Below the pieces are notes generated by a model that had not been told where the DNA came from, ran no database searches, and saw nothing but the letters and a program-made list of their open reading frames with translations. 64,000 nt of DNA from Neopestalotiopsis rosae (taxonomy: Eukaryota > Ascomycota > Sordariomycetes > Amphisphaeriales > Sporocadaceae). The stretch's first letter is position 1. Each line of letters starts with the position of its first letter. Positions 22,859-34,300 of this stretch are shown piece by piece. The stretch covers positions 310,001-374,000 of the forward strand of contig JALGAS010000010.1 in NCBI GenBank assembly GCA_023078685.1. Direction: 5' to 3'. Position numbers and translations under genes: made by a program.

Positions 22859-25662
22859 TCAAAAATCAGAATGGTCGTCAAATCTACATCCTAAACGCAG
22901 AGTATCTGGGGTGCCCAGCTTGGGTATACAAACGCCCCTTTGTAGCGGATCATTTTTTGAGTGACTCTTCGCCTGGTAGCCTGAGTCGAAGTAGCGGCAA
23001 TAGTACCAGGAGTTGCAAGGTTCGTAATTGCTGCATTCCTGCACACACGCGTCGAGATCGTGGAAAAATTGCTGTTTATTGCACCTCCATTTGATGGTAT
23101 TGCACGACGAGTATCTTTGGCAACCATGTGCACGTGTGCCGTCATCTCTGTCACACGGTTGCACGGGTTCATATTCTCGAACTCCATTTTTATCGTCGTG
23201 AATTGATCCCATGTTCATCGTACCGGGCGGCACCACGGTATTCTCACCATATAACACCACCGGTAGCTCCGGAAGCGATGTAGCGCTGCTTGCTGGCGGC
23301 GGCTTGGACGTCGCCGTGCTGTTGGCTGAGAGCGGTGCATAGCCCGTCGAGCCGGCCACGCAACGGCTGCTGTCAGTCCACGCGGCCGTTGCAACGTCGT
23401 GCCATAAGGTTGTCAGATTGAGTACGTTGTCGAGCGTGAACCATAAGCGACAGTCCGCGGCAAGGTAAGTGAACTGGAGCGGGGGCCCGGCCGGGTCATC
23501 GGCTGTGTGAACTTGATCCCGCAAGTTGAAACTCGCAAACGAGATTTGCATACCTGGATCGCTACGGTTCGGCAGCTGTGATCGGGTATTATCGTCGTAT
23601 TTGATGGTTTCCTTGAAGTCGAGGTCAAGCAAGAAGGAGTCATAGCCAGCAGCACCACGACTGCCGCTTGCGGCTTGCATTGGGCCGGTCCTTGGCTGGC
23701 CGCCGACCACGATCGTACGAGCACCCGCCTGATGAGTCATCATTTCCATGAACAAGACACAGGTTGAGGAACAGGTGCCATCAGTGAGCTATCAAAGGTG
23801 ATCAGCACTTGTCTCATGAGTATTCTTGGTGGAGGAAGTTGCTTACAAGAACGATATTTTCGGCGTCAAAGACAGGTGAATGCTTGTCTTCGAACCCTGC
23901 CAGGTATGCTGTGGGTGCCCAGCCGTCAAAAGCCTCCCAGTCGAAATTTTCGTTCGCCAAATCGTATCGCTCCTAAGCAAATACATGTCAGCTTATCTAC
24001 ATTTCCATTTGCTCAACGGTAACATGTAGGCGACGTACTACCAGAGAAAACGTATCTCCATTCTCATGTTGCGGCCCGGCATATTCCGCCCACGAGGTGA
24101 AATTCTCGTTGGTCTTTGCATTCAAACGATTCACGACGACCCATTCGTTCGCCGAATCATTCGCCGAATCGTTCAAGAAATGAGCAGTTTTGGTGCTGCC
24201 CAAGACATTGGCCAAGTCATGGCTGCGGCGACGGCTTCCAGCGAACGGATTTCTTCCTGGGAATATGCTCCTGAATGTGGTGAAAGCCAGAAGTGGAGTA
24301 CCGCCCCAGTTCCCTTGCAAGTCTATAATGAGCTTGCTAAGACTCCAATCTTGAGCGCCTTGGAGGAAGCGCTCAACAGCCTTAGAGAAGTTTCCGACGG
24401 CCCAGCCGGTTTCATCGAAAGTCGGAATACTGAGAACAGCGGTGGAGATATCATCTAGGTAGTAACCTGTAACATAACCGGTGTCTTCAAGGTCGTCCCG
24501 CATTATATCAGCTGGCGGATATTCGCCTCCGGTAATATTATACCAGCCTTGGTCAAACGTATAGTTCGCTGAAGTCGACGCGTCTTGAGAATAAGTTTCA
24601 TCCCAGTATTTGGGCAGGGGAACGTCGTCGTATGATGCTGGATCCAAGCCCAAGACAAAATAGTTATAAAAGTCACCACCAGTTGTCAGAGGCCCAGTGA
24701 ATGCGGAAGACGTGTAAAGCGCGTACCATGATGTGTCGAAAGTGCTACCGTTAGCGAAGGTGTAGTTGAGCCAATCTCCCTCGTAAAATCTTGCGCCACC
24801 AGAATAAATGGTATAGTCATAAATCACATTCTGCACAGGGCTGTACATCAACTGGTTCCAGTCGGCATGAGGCTCCAACATGCCCACAGAGTTCAAAGCC
24901 GCGAATCGCTCCAGAAATTCCACAGCATCGACCCCTTTTATGTGCTTGATGGGGGATACCTCATAGCCATTTTGGTGTTGCACAATATCTTCAGCAATAT
25001 AGATTTCTGGGAGCTGAGTACCGTCGCGCGACACGGAAACGATTTCCCATTCACTCGCGAACAAGAAGGTGCTCATTATTCAAGCATAAAGGTCGACATG
25101 CGCGTCGTGGGCGGAATATACAAGTCGCATTACTTCGGCTTCAAAAGTGTATCTGCATACGTCAGCTTTTTTCTTTGCTGACGGCAAAGCACGAACGCTA
25201 CAATGCTTACTGGTTCTGATATGCTCCAGCGGTGACATTATCTTTGATGTCTTCCAAGCCAGCCAAAAGATCTACTGCAGGTTGTTGGTAACCTTCGGGT
25301 GGACTCTTCAAATACGCCAAGGTACTCTGGAACTGTAAAGTCGTGTTGTAGTAGTCGATGAACCGCAGCGCGACGGCGTCGTTGAAAGGCACACTTTTGA
25401 GGCATTCGAAGGCATCGGAAGCTTGGAAATAGGCAAATCCTTTTGAATCATCAGCCTCTCATCTACATAAGCCAATGTTAGTTGTCTTGCTCTATTTACC
25501 TTGATTAACAAAATCAATGATGTCGCCGCAAGCGGTATTGACGGCGTCATCTGCACGTTTTGTTGTAGTTGCTTCTAGACGCCGAGTATGCTTTGAAGAT
25601 GGCGAAGATGTCACGAGCCCTGCAAGGAGCGGAAGGAACGATAGAATGTGAAGTGAAGCCAT
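22859..25662 (-). CDS. Secreted S41-family protease-like gene with one in-frame TGA
   Basis: Five exons can be joined in one frame: 25662-25500, 25439-25211, 25152-24042, 23972-23847, 23788-22859 (853 codons). The start MASLHILSFLPLLAGLVTSS is a signal peptide. The N-terminal block FAYFQASDAFECLKSVPFND and YSAHDAHVDLYA, the mid region WEIVSVSRDGTQLPEIYIAE, and the serine nucleophile region LTDGTCSSTCVLF are features of the fungal CPAF-like/S41 peptidase family. Many N-x-S/T sites fit secretion. Codon 155 is TGA (bases 25082-25080), between LYA and IMSTFLF, at a site where I expect glycine (GGA to TGA is one change). All other splices and frames are intact. The last about 100 residues form a Cys-rich tail with ten cysteines. 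It may be a recent pseudogene, a sequencing error, or a readthrough gene; reinitiation at the ATG at 25076 is also possible. Confidence 0.75.
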
Positions 25663-26281
25663 TTTGTCTATTGTAGGTCGAAGACTGGGGAAGGTTCCAT
25701 GCGATGAAATCTGTCATGGAATGAGAACAAAGATATACATGGCTGAAGTCAATCATCCTCATTTTCAGCGGAAATTTGCTTAGATTTCATTTTCACGTGT
25801 GGTACAGTACATAAGGCAGCAGACAAGGCTGCTTCCTGACTCTAAGAAAAGAAACAGGTAGACTCGCTACGTCAAAATAAGCCACTGGAGAAAAGGGGTC
25901 GCATTGTCCTTCCTATATAGCTTGCTTGTATCTTACAGAGGAATAAATCGTAGCATTGGCAGGTAAGGCTGTGGAAAGAGGGTTGTCTCATCCCTCTAAA
26001 CTGCAGCATTTGTCTTCTAACGAACAAATCACTTTGTCAGGACGTCTCTATTCACTGATGCAGCAATGCATTACCTTCACAGGTCGGTATACACAACATC
26101 ACAAATCAGCTTGGTAGATCCGAGTTTCCATTCGCATTACTCAGATACATATCGCTGGATTTGGGCAGCCAATAATCGCGTATCAATGTTGCTCCCAACG
26201 ACACAAAAGTACAATCTTCTCCCCTTTCCTGGTTTGTCATAAATGGGCATAAGTCATACCATTATTTCAAATGAATTTCTC
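25663..26281. other. Spacer between the S41 protease and the 2OG oxygenase
   Basis: Promoter of the protease and 3' UTR of the oxygenase, both on the minus strand. No other element was recognised. Confidence 0.5.
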
Positions 26282-27356
26282 CTACACTGCTTGAGCCACA
26301 CTGCCTTTCATCTCTTCCAGCTTGTTTGCTGCCTTTTTGGCTTCCAGAGCTGCAAAGTTCCGCTTCATGGCTGCTTGAGTAAACTGAGTGCCCGTGACCA
26401 TGGGATACTTCTTTGCAGGCCCTTGGATCTGGCAGTCAGTATTTGGCTGATTGAAATATGCCAAGCTGTATCGGGGACCATAATAGTCCACCTCTGGGTT
26501 TGTGGGTGTCTTGACGCGGTGAAAGGTCGACTTGAACCGGTCGTCACTCCATGACATGAGAAGATCACCACTTGGCCGTGTCAGCGTCTCGTACCTGAAG
26601 TCGTCGCACAAACAATATGACTTACATGTTGCAAACGATTTCGCCCGCAGCAGGCTCAACCTTTGTCCAAGTGTCACCCAGCCCAAAGGCCGTAAATGCT
26701 TCTCTTCCAGGGCAGATCTCCAACCCGCTCTGACCTGGTCTCTGGAACAGCAGAGTCAAAAAGTCCCAGTCCGCATGCGCACCGGCGCGGCAATACCCAT
26801 CGGGAGTCGGTACTGATGGGTCAACTGCAAAGTAGTGCAGGGCCCGGAGGACAGTCTGAATGTTTGGCTTGGCAATATTGTGCACCTTGATAAAGTAGTC
26901 ATCAGGAAATCCTAGACCTCTGGCAAAGCACACCATGAGATTCTCAGAAACCTTTTGTACCTTGCGCATGAAGCCCAGACTTTGCTCCTTGAAGCCCGGG
27001 AGAGTCTCTTCAGACAGCCACATGCCGTCCATTAGCTCTCCAAACTGCATCTGATATGATTCCTTTTGATCAGCAACACCCGTGCTGGGCCGGATCTGGG
27101 CCTTCTTTTCCCAGCCAGTATTCTTGTGCGAAAAAGGTACTGTGGCCTTGACTTCATCTGGTAGGGAAAAGAAGCGCTCGGCAGCGTCAAACTGTGCTTC
27201 AACTTCTTCAACTGGGATGCCGTGGTTGACAATGGCAAAGAAGCCATCAGTCTCAGCAGCCGCGACGAGCTGGGTTGTGATGTCATCTATCCTTGACTCA
27301 AAGTCATGGAGAGAGATCTTGGGGATGCTCCGATCAGAGTACTTGGTATCGGCCAT
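26282..27356 (-). CDS. Isopenicillin N synthase-like Fe(II)/2-oxoglutarate oxygenase
   Basis: Two exons (27356-26626 and 26570-26282) give 339 codons. The ATG at 27356 starts MADTKYSDRSIPKISLHDF, the usual N-terminus of the family's DIOX_N region (GFFAIVNHGIP, then AERFFSLPDEVK). The 2OG-FeII domain has the iron ligands HADWD (His-x-Asp) and, after the splice, FHRVK, with the 2-oxoglutarate-binding RYSLAYF. The 55-nt intron (26625-26571) is preferred over a 31-nt alternative ending at 26595, because it restores CNIGDLLMSWSDD, the expected sequence, without an eight-residue insert. Family members oxidise small molecules in secondary metabolism or hormone-like pathways; the substrate cannot be told here. 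No biosynthetic cluster surrounds it. Confidence 0.88.
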
Positions 27357-27501
27357 GTTGACTGACTGATGAATGTGGCAGATGAAAACTTTCAAATAGT
27401 GAATGAAAAAGGTTACAGAATATTATAGGCCGTCAGGTCTTTGAAGGAACTTGCTGAACCTATGCAAATGCAGGTGGTAAGAGGTGATGATCATGATTGA
27501 A

Positions 27502-27510
27502 TTATATATA
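27502..27510 (-). promoter_or_regulatory. TATA-like box upstream of the 2OG oxygenase
   Basis: Read on the minus strand the sequence is TATATATAA, about 150 nt upstream of the oxygenase ATG, flanked by GC-rich DNA. Position and sequence fit a core promoter, but this is inferred only. Confidence 0.4.
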
Positions 27511-28216
27511 CGCCCGCGGCCTTCCGTGCCGTTGGGTGAGACTCCACCACGTCGGCCGCTTTTCATTATCAGTCGCGGGCTCGTCTTCATCTTCCAATAA
27601 CCTTCGGAATTGACCCAACACCAGAGCAGAGATTAAGAATAGCCCGGGCTTACTCGGCCTGCTCCGGAGGTGGGGAAGCTCTTGTGTGGCTACCTGCCGA
27701 GCTATCTTTAGGCACGAAATGCCGAGATCTTTATCAGTAGCGGAGGCGACCGCTTCACTTGCAAGTACATCTAATCTGTTCTACTTCAATTGAGAGTCAG
27801 TCTTTCATGTTTTGCAAGAAATGTATCGAGCCTGTAGACTGGTAGATCTATTTCAGAGAAAGCTGCAAATGCTGTGCCTATTGAGATCTCGATTCAAGAT
27901 AGGATATTGTATGGAATCTCCAGCTGTTAGATCTGACACTTGAATTTCGAGTATACTCGACTATTACTTTAGAAGTAGGGCCCTACCGGTTTATAAAGCA
28001 ATACTTGGCCATCAACGACCAATTTACTGAGTACAACACAGCAGAATGATGGTCTTGTGTTCCTACAAGAAGAGCCACTTGCCACTCTGAATATTTGCTT
28101 CATTTTCTGTGTGCTAGTACAGGGCTTTCAGGGAACGCAAATGCACGTAAAAGCAAGTTTATACTTGCCCCTGATTCCCCAACATCGTGTTGATCATACA
28201 CGAGGGGAAGATAATT

Positions 28217-28231
28217 AAAAAAAAAAAAAAA
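28217..28231. repeat. Poly(A) tract of 15
   Basis: An uninterrupted run of 15 A follows TAATT. No retroelement coding sequence adjoins it, so it is read as a simple repeat. Confidence 0.85.
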
Positions 28232-28616
28232 GGCTGATGTTGCATTCCACAGTCAGTGCTATTGTGCTTTTTTAGCCTGTTAACACTGAAAGATTGATGC
28301 ACGGGCCCCTCCCATACGTAGATACCTACCCCAAAAGCTCTAAAGACGCGCTATGCTCACCACCTAGGTGCTAGGTAGAAAGTCGCGTTTGTATGGTAGC
28401 TAGGTTAGAAAGAAAGCTCCTGGTGTTGCCGCGACTCCAGTCCCCTTCTTTATTGTGTCTCGACCGACACCTAATTTTTTCCTATTTTCTTCCACACCTC
28501 CCATCAAACCGAATCCCATCAAACTCCATTTCAATCTTTTTGATCATCAATCGGAATATTGTTGCGACTTTATTTCTTATTTTTTCTATTTTATTTGAGT
28601 CTCAATTCCCAATCCA

Positions 28617-29369
28617 ATGGCTCCCTCTCGTACGCGCGCGCGGCCGACTGGTCGCGAACCGCGTGCCACAGCCAAGAAGGACGAGCCCATCACGGCAGCC
28701 GAGTCCGGCCCAGCTGCCACCGGCGACAAGCCCAAGCGCGGTCGCGGCAGACCCCCGAAGAACGGCGTGAGCAAGGTCGTAAAGGTTCCCTCGGGCAGAC
28801 CCCGTGGTCGCCCCCCAAAGGACCCCAATGCGCCGCCCAAGCCCAAGCCCGCCCCTGCCGCCCCCGCGGCCACCGGCACTGGACGTCGTGGTCGCCCTCG
28901 CAAGTCCGACGCTGCCGCCGCGACTCCCAAGAAGTCTGCGACACCGAAGAAGGCTGCCTCCGCCACCAAGCCCGCCGGCAGTGGAAGGCGCGGCAGGCCG
29001 CGCAAGAGCGAGCCCGTTCCCGAGCCCGAGGACAGTGGCGCAGAGGAAATTGTCGAGGGCGCCGAGAGCCCTGAAGAAGGTGAGTCTTCGGAATAAATAC
29101 TGTATCTCTAGTCGCGGCTCTGCGACTGGAGATGCGCTTGGTCACAAAACGTGACAGCTCACATCCCTTAGATGCTGTGGTTGATACGGGAGCCGAGGCT
29201 GATGTTGAAGTGGGCTCTGCTCTAGATGGTGAAGAAGTCCCAGCTGCAGATGATGATGATGAAGAAGATGCCGTCGCTGAGGATGACGACGACGCCGCAG
29301 AGGTAATGCTTAAATCTATGATTAGACCACTTGCTGTATTCTGACCAGAGTCCTCCACAGGACGAGTAG
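28617..29369 (+). CDS. AT-hook (HMG-I/Y-like) DNA-binding protein
   Basis: Three exons (28617-29079, 29172-29302, 29349-29369) join to 204 codons. The basic part carries four AT-hook cores: KRGRGRPPK, GRPRGRPPK, and two copies of GRRGRPRKS, spaced by Ala/Pro/Lys linkers (GTGRRGRPRK and GSGRRGRPRK look like a duplicated unit). Exon 2 adds an acidic tail (DDDDEEDAVAEDDDD), and the last exon encodes only SPPQDE. This layout, AT-hooks plus an acidic C-terminus, is that of HMGA-like architectural proteins, which bind the minor groove of AT-rich DNA. Without splicing the first exon would end at a nearby TAA after GESSE, 159 residues in all, so the acidic tail depends on splicing. Confidence 0.85.
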
Positions 29370-29987
29370 CGCCTAAACGCTGTTAATCACGCCATCGTCG
29401 CCGGTTTCTTATTCGGCGCCTTTAAGAAGATCAAAGAGAGGAGAGGGTTGTAAAACTGATTCGCCTGGTCAGCGCCCACCGTATCGTGTATTTTTGCTTT
29501 GTGCTCTGAACAGGTTTCGTTGGATGGATGTATACTTATGTTGAAGAATTTGGCTTGGATAGCCGGATGTGCTTTAGGGGAAAGGGTCCCCGTCACTATC
29601 ATATGCACATACCTGCAGTGTGTCTATTAGGTCGAAACGAGAAAAAGCATCGAATCTCTTGCTGACCAAACAACGATATTTGTTCAAAACTTGGCGTCAT
29701 CTGATTTGAACCTGCTCGAATTCCGTTCCTCCTGGTTCACTTGGTGAAAGCTGAAAACAATCTTGCAATACATCAGCCGTAGGGTCTGAAGCTATGACAC
29801 TCATAGGAGCAACACACTATATGAACACTGCTCAGGGAGTGATTACATCCTCATGTCGCATCTTGCTATGTAGGCCATCTACTACCTTCGCTCTGATGTC
29901 TTTACATTCATCAAAAGTCAAGACTACCGCTTTGATTCGCTCAAGTCAGTCATTAGATATACCGGTCTCCAGCACAACTGCACATGT
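29370..29987. other. Convergent 3' spacer
   Basis: 618 bp between the stops of the AT-hook gene (+) and the aprataxin-like gene (-). Probably 3' UTRs; nothing else was recognised. Confidence 0.5.
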
Positions 29988-30929
29988 CTACTCTCTTTTC
30001 CACTCCTCAAACTCCTCTGCCAAGTGATCTTTGAGCTGCTTGAACTTGTTGCCAAAGTTCCGCCCACATCGCCAACAAACGAGGTCGCTATTCAAGTAGC
30101 CAGCACGCCCGGGGTGCCGCCGGGGGTCGTCCTCAGCCAGTGGAAAGTCCGTCACGTCGACCAGGAACGGCGTGTTGAACGAATTGTAGTGCTTGCGGTG
30201 CCGCATGCACTCGGACGACATGTCGCGGGATATCACGTGGACGTGCAGGTCGCTCATGCTCGGGTGGGCGTGGATGCCGACTTTCACCTCGCGCTCCCAG
30301 TCGCGGCCGGCCGGCAGGTCTTGATCGTCTGCCAATTCGACCTCGCCGCTCAGGACCGCCTCGCGCCGCTTTTCGGCGGCGCTGTACTTGCCGAACCGGC
30401 GCTGCAGCTCCTTGGCTACTAGTTTCCGCAGCTTGGCGGCTTCGGTCTGCACCTTGGCTAGGAACTCGGCGTCCTCAAAGGCCTCGAAGGGGTGTTGCTG
30501 GCCGTGGGTGGGGGATCTTGGGAGGAGCAGCGTGTGGACTGCGGATTTTGGGTACAGATCATTTATCACGACAAAGTCATTGTCATAGTAAATCACTCGA
30601 CTGGCGGGAAAGGCTGCAGGATCATGAGTGTATAGTCCCAGCCCAGCTCTGTTTTTGAAATTGTTTCCCGAGGTTGTTGCCTTGGAAGATGATGGTTTTG
30701 ATTGAGCAGGCACTTTTGGCTTTGGCTTCATAAGCTCTGTGACTGCATTTTCATGTAAGTATGTATGTGAGAATGTAATGGCTTAAACTGGAAACTATAT
30801 CGACATACATGCATTGCTTTGGGTGGTGGATTTGGTGACTCCAGCTTTGGTCGCTGGTGGTGCTGAAGCTTCACCTGCAATCTCCTCTTTTGTGATGGCA
30901 TCCTCATGGTCTGAATCTGCCGTTGACAT
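29988..30929 (-). CDS. Aprataxin-like HIT/zinc-finger protein (Hnt3 type)
   Basis: Two exons (30929-30809 and 30742-29988, 66-nt intron) give 291 codons. The first exon encodes an acidic, Ser/Thr-rich head starting MSTADSDHEDAITKEEIAG; the splice yields FTELMKPKPKVPAQ. The HIT domain spans about residues 75-235: YYDNDFVVINDLYPKSAVHTLLLPR, then IHAHPSMSDLHVHVISRDM with the catalytic HxHxH-type triad. The C-terminus has a C2H-type zinc finger (CWRCGRNFGNKFKQLKDHL). Aprataxin/Hnt3 removes AMP from abortive 5'-adenylated DNA ends and acts in nuclear DNA single-strand break repair. The gene is divergent from the helicase gene, with 441 bp between start codons. Confidence 0.92.
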
Positions 30930-31370
30930 TTTTACTGCTGTAGATGCCTAAAAACAGTTGTTTCCGCTTAGTAGATGCGTTTTGGGCTTTGCTATTCTTG
31001 TGAAAATGGGGTGATACTGCTCAAAAGTCATGTTATTGAGTTCACAAAGGAGGAGCATAGCGTCACCAATACTCGAGTTGATACTAGACGGAGGCACCCG
31101 CACTGTGGGATCCAGGCAGCTTGCCAGTTACCAAGGCGCCGAGACAGCAGGATAGCGCTAATGACGTACAGTATGTCGCATTCAAGTGTACTGTCTGAGC
31201 AAATGTGGAGAATTGCGACTTAAGGAATTTCAACGTAGCTCATGCTCAATGATCACTCGAGTCCTTGGCATCGCACTCTCAATATTGGCTTGCATTACTT
31301 GATTGGGTATATTTATATGCCATGACCTAAATTGCAGTACATTTCTTTGGCAGCAGCCTCGCACTAAATC
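30930..31370. promoter_or_regulatory. Shared divergent promoter, aprataxin-like gene and RNA helicase
   Basis: 441 bp separate the two start codons. Both genes must initiate here, so the stretch is probably a bidirectional promoter. No specific motif was identified. Confidence 0.5.
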
Positions 31371-34300
31371 ATGGCGAAGAAGGGAAAGGAGAAGGCACCC
31401 GCGGCTGCCCCTCCCAGCGCAGGTACAGGCTCAGCTGGGGCCAACTCGTCCAAGAAATCATCAAAGCAGAAGGCGCCAGCAGCACCCAAGGAGGACGACT
31501 TCATCGTTTTTACAAACTCTGACAAGGAGCCAAAGGCCAGAAAGAAGCAGAATGCTGGCTCATCAGGTACCCCAGGCCCTGCTGACGGCCCGCCTGGTCC
31601 TCCTAAGCCGACGGTGAAGCAGATTGTGGGAGGAGCCAGCTGGACAGGTAAACTCCCGGTGAATCTGCTATCGGAGCACTGCCAGAAGCAAAAGTGGGAG
31701 AAACCCAGCTATGATAATGTGAGAATTTCCTGGAGTTTGCAAGATGTACCTAGTTAATAAAAGATAATTATAGATGCGCAAGGACAAGGAAAACGAGGGC
31801 TTTTGCTGCTTTGTGACACTCAGTGCCAAGCATCCCAAGACGCAGGAGATGCAGATACTGCCGCCTTTCAAGATTCCTGCAAGCCACAAGCATCTCATCA
31901 CCAAGCCAACGGCTCTAGAGGCTAGGCATGCGGCCGCCACGTATGCTCTATTTCGTGTCTGCAGCATGAAGAACATTCACACGACGCTACCTCCAGACTA
32001 CAAATCGTTGTGGAAAGAGTTTGAGGTCCTGAAAAAGGAAGATGTCAAGAAGGACCTCGGTTGGCAGTATGCTGCTGATCCCTTTGTGACAATGAAGGAG
32101 AGGGATGATGCAAAGGTTGCGGCGGAGAAGAAGCGAAAAGAGCAAGAAGCCATCAAGGAAAAGGCAAAGAACATGCCCGGTGCTGCTGGCCTCGTCTTGC
32201 GCAGTAATGCTGCCAACAGTTCCGGCGGCGGAGGATCGAACCCCATGAAGGGCTGGACCACAGTTCCAAAGATCGAAATGGGCAGAAAGACACGCTCGCA
32301 ACTTGAAGACTTGCTGCGCCGAGAAGTCGTATGGAATCCCTACGGTGTCAAGATGTCGGCAGCCCAGAAGGAAGCCATTGTGAAGGAGTTCACCAATTCA
32401 GGCTTCCGTAAGAGCCACGTCGACGAAGCAGTCGACGAATGCAAAGATCGCGAAGAGTCTCTTGAGTGGCTTCTGATCCACGTTCCTGAAGATGATCTGC
32501 CCAAATGGGCCCTTCCTGAAAGCTACAGCGCTGGTGTGTCCGTTGCTGCGACATCTGACCTCAAACGAGAAGCCGCCATCAAACGGCTTTCTCAATCTGG
32601 CTACTCTGTCGAGCTCTGCCGAAAGGTTTACGACGAGAAAGGAGCCGACGAAGGACTCACCGCCGTGGCTCTCCAACAAATCCTTCTTACCAGTGGCGAT
32701 GGCGAGGCTACAATCGACAGTGCAGAAGAGCCTCTCATCCTTGGGACGCCTGATGAATGCTGGAGCGACGAAACGGAAAGCCTGGAATCCGTGTTCGGCG
32801 AGCACTACAAGCGAATCTCGGATGACATGTGTCAAATTCGCATCGACTCCGTCGTAAATGGCCCAAAGAAGGACATCGAAACCTACGTCCAAATCCGAAA
32901 ATCACCAGATTATCCAACGGATGTCATTGTTTCGCTAGTTTCTGATTTGCCTTCATATATCAAGCTCAGCATCGTGAAGAAGACGCTTGCCTATATGAAG
33001 GAGTCACTTGGCGGCGAACCCATGAAGGTCTACTTTCTAGTAGACTGGGTACAGCAAAACATTAATGACATTATACAACGGCCAGGAAAACTCAGGGATA
33101 TCTCGGGTGTCACCTCGACAGCCTCAGAGGTCCGAAATGTTATTGGCAAGATGAAGAAGATAGCCAGACATCCAGCACCCCTGAAATGGATCGTCGACAA
33201 TAGCAACAAAGAGGAATGGCAAAGGAGGCAGAATGATTCATCTTGGAAACAGATGCTCTCGCAGCGCCAAAAGCTTCCTGCCTGGCAAGTCAGAGAAAGC
33301 TTGGTACAGACAGTCTCCCAGAACCAGGTGACAATTATTGCTGGAGAGACAGGCAGTGGCAAGTCAACGCAATCAGTACAATTTATTCTGGACGATCTTT
33401 ACAGCAAAGGCTATGGCCGGGCTGCCAACATCATTTGTACACAGCCTCGTCGTATCTCAGCTCTGGGTCTCGCAGATCGTGTAAGCGACGAGCGTTGCAC
33501 AAAGATAGGTACCGAGGTTGGATACTCGATCCGCGGAGAGAACAAAGTCAGCAAGCAGACCAAGATCACTTTTGTTACCACTGGTGTTCTGCTCAGAAGA
33601 CTTCAAACCTCTGGAGGCCGGACCGAGGACGTCGTGGCATCATTGGCCGATGTCAGCCACGTGGTCATTGACGAAGTGCATGAGCGCAGTCTGGATACGG
33701 ATTTCCTTCTGAGCATTATTCGTGATGTTCTTCGACGGAGAAAGGATTTGAAGTTGGTGTTGATGAGTGCCACTCTCGATGCTGCAACATTCAAAAACTA
33801 CTTCACGTCTGAAGGCTTGCAAGTTGGACTCGTGGAGATTGCCGGCAGGACATTCCCTGTTGAAGATTACTACCTGGACGACATTATCCACATGACCAAC
33901 TTTACCATCAGCAGAGGCCGATATGACGACTATGAAGATGATTCCAAGGCTACTTCTGATGACCCTGTCAACAAGATCATTCAAAAGCTTGGATCCAGAA
34001 TCAACTATTCCCTACTGGTTGAAACGGCCAAGGCCATTGATACAGAACTACATCAGACTGGAAAGCAAGGAGGAATTCTGATATTCTTGCCGGGTGTTGC
34101 AGAAATCAACCGAACAGTAAAGGAGCTTCAGTTTGTCTCGTCTCTGCATGTACTGCCTCTACATGCATCTCTAGATACTCGAGATCAGAAGAAAGTCTTT
34201 ACCAAGCCGCCACCTGGCAAGCGAAAGGTGGTGGTCGCGACAAATGTCGCCGAAACATCCATCACCATTGATGACATAGTTGCAGTCATTGATACCGGAA

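Larger units (their letters stand above)
27357..28616. other. Divergent spacer between the 2OG oxygenase and the AT-hook gene
   Basis: 1.26 kb holding two divergent promoters. It contains a run of 15 A (28217-28231), a block rich in TACCTA/CTAGGT (about 28319-28405) and, just before 28617, a T/C-rich leader. No gene was found. Confidence 0.5.

Noticed and set aside
25458..25499. Earlier acceptors for the first protease intron (TAG or GAG near 25458-25463)
   Set aside because: One shifts the frame and the other adds five residues; the acceptor at 25440 gives VNQG-FAYFQASDAFECL, the best family match.
26595..26625. 31-nt intron alternative in the 2OG oxygenase
   Set aside because: Too short for a fungal intron, and it inserts eight residues into a conserved strand; the 55-nt intron to 26571 restores CNIGDLL.
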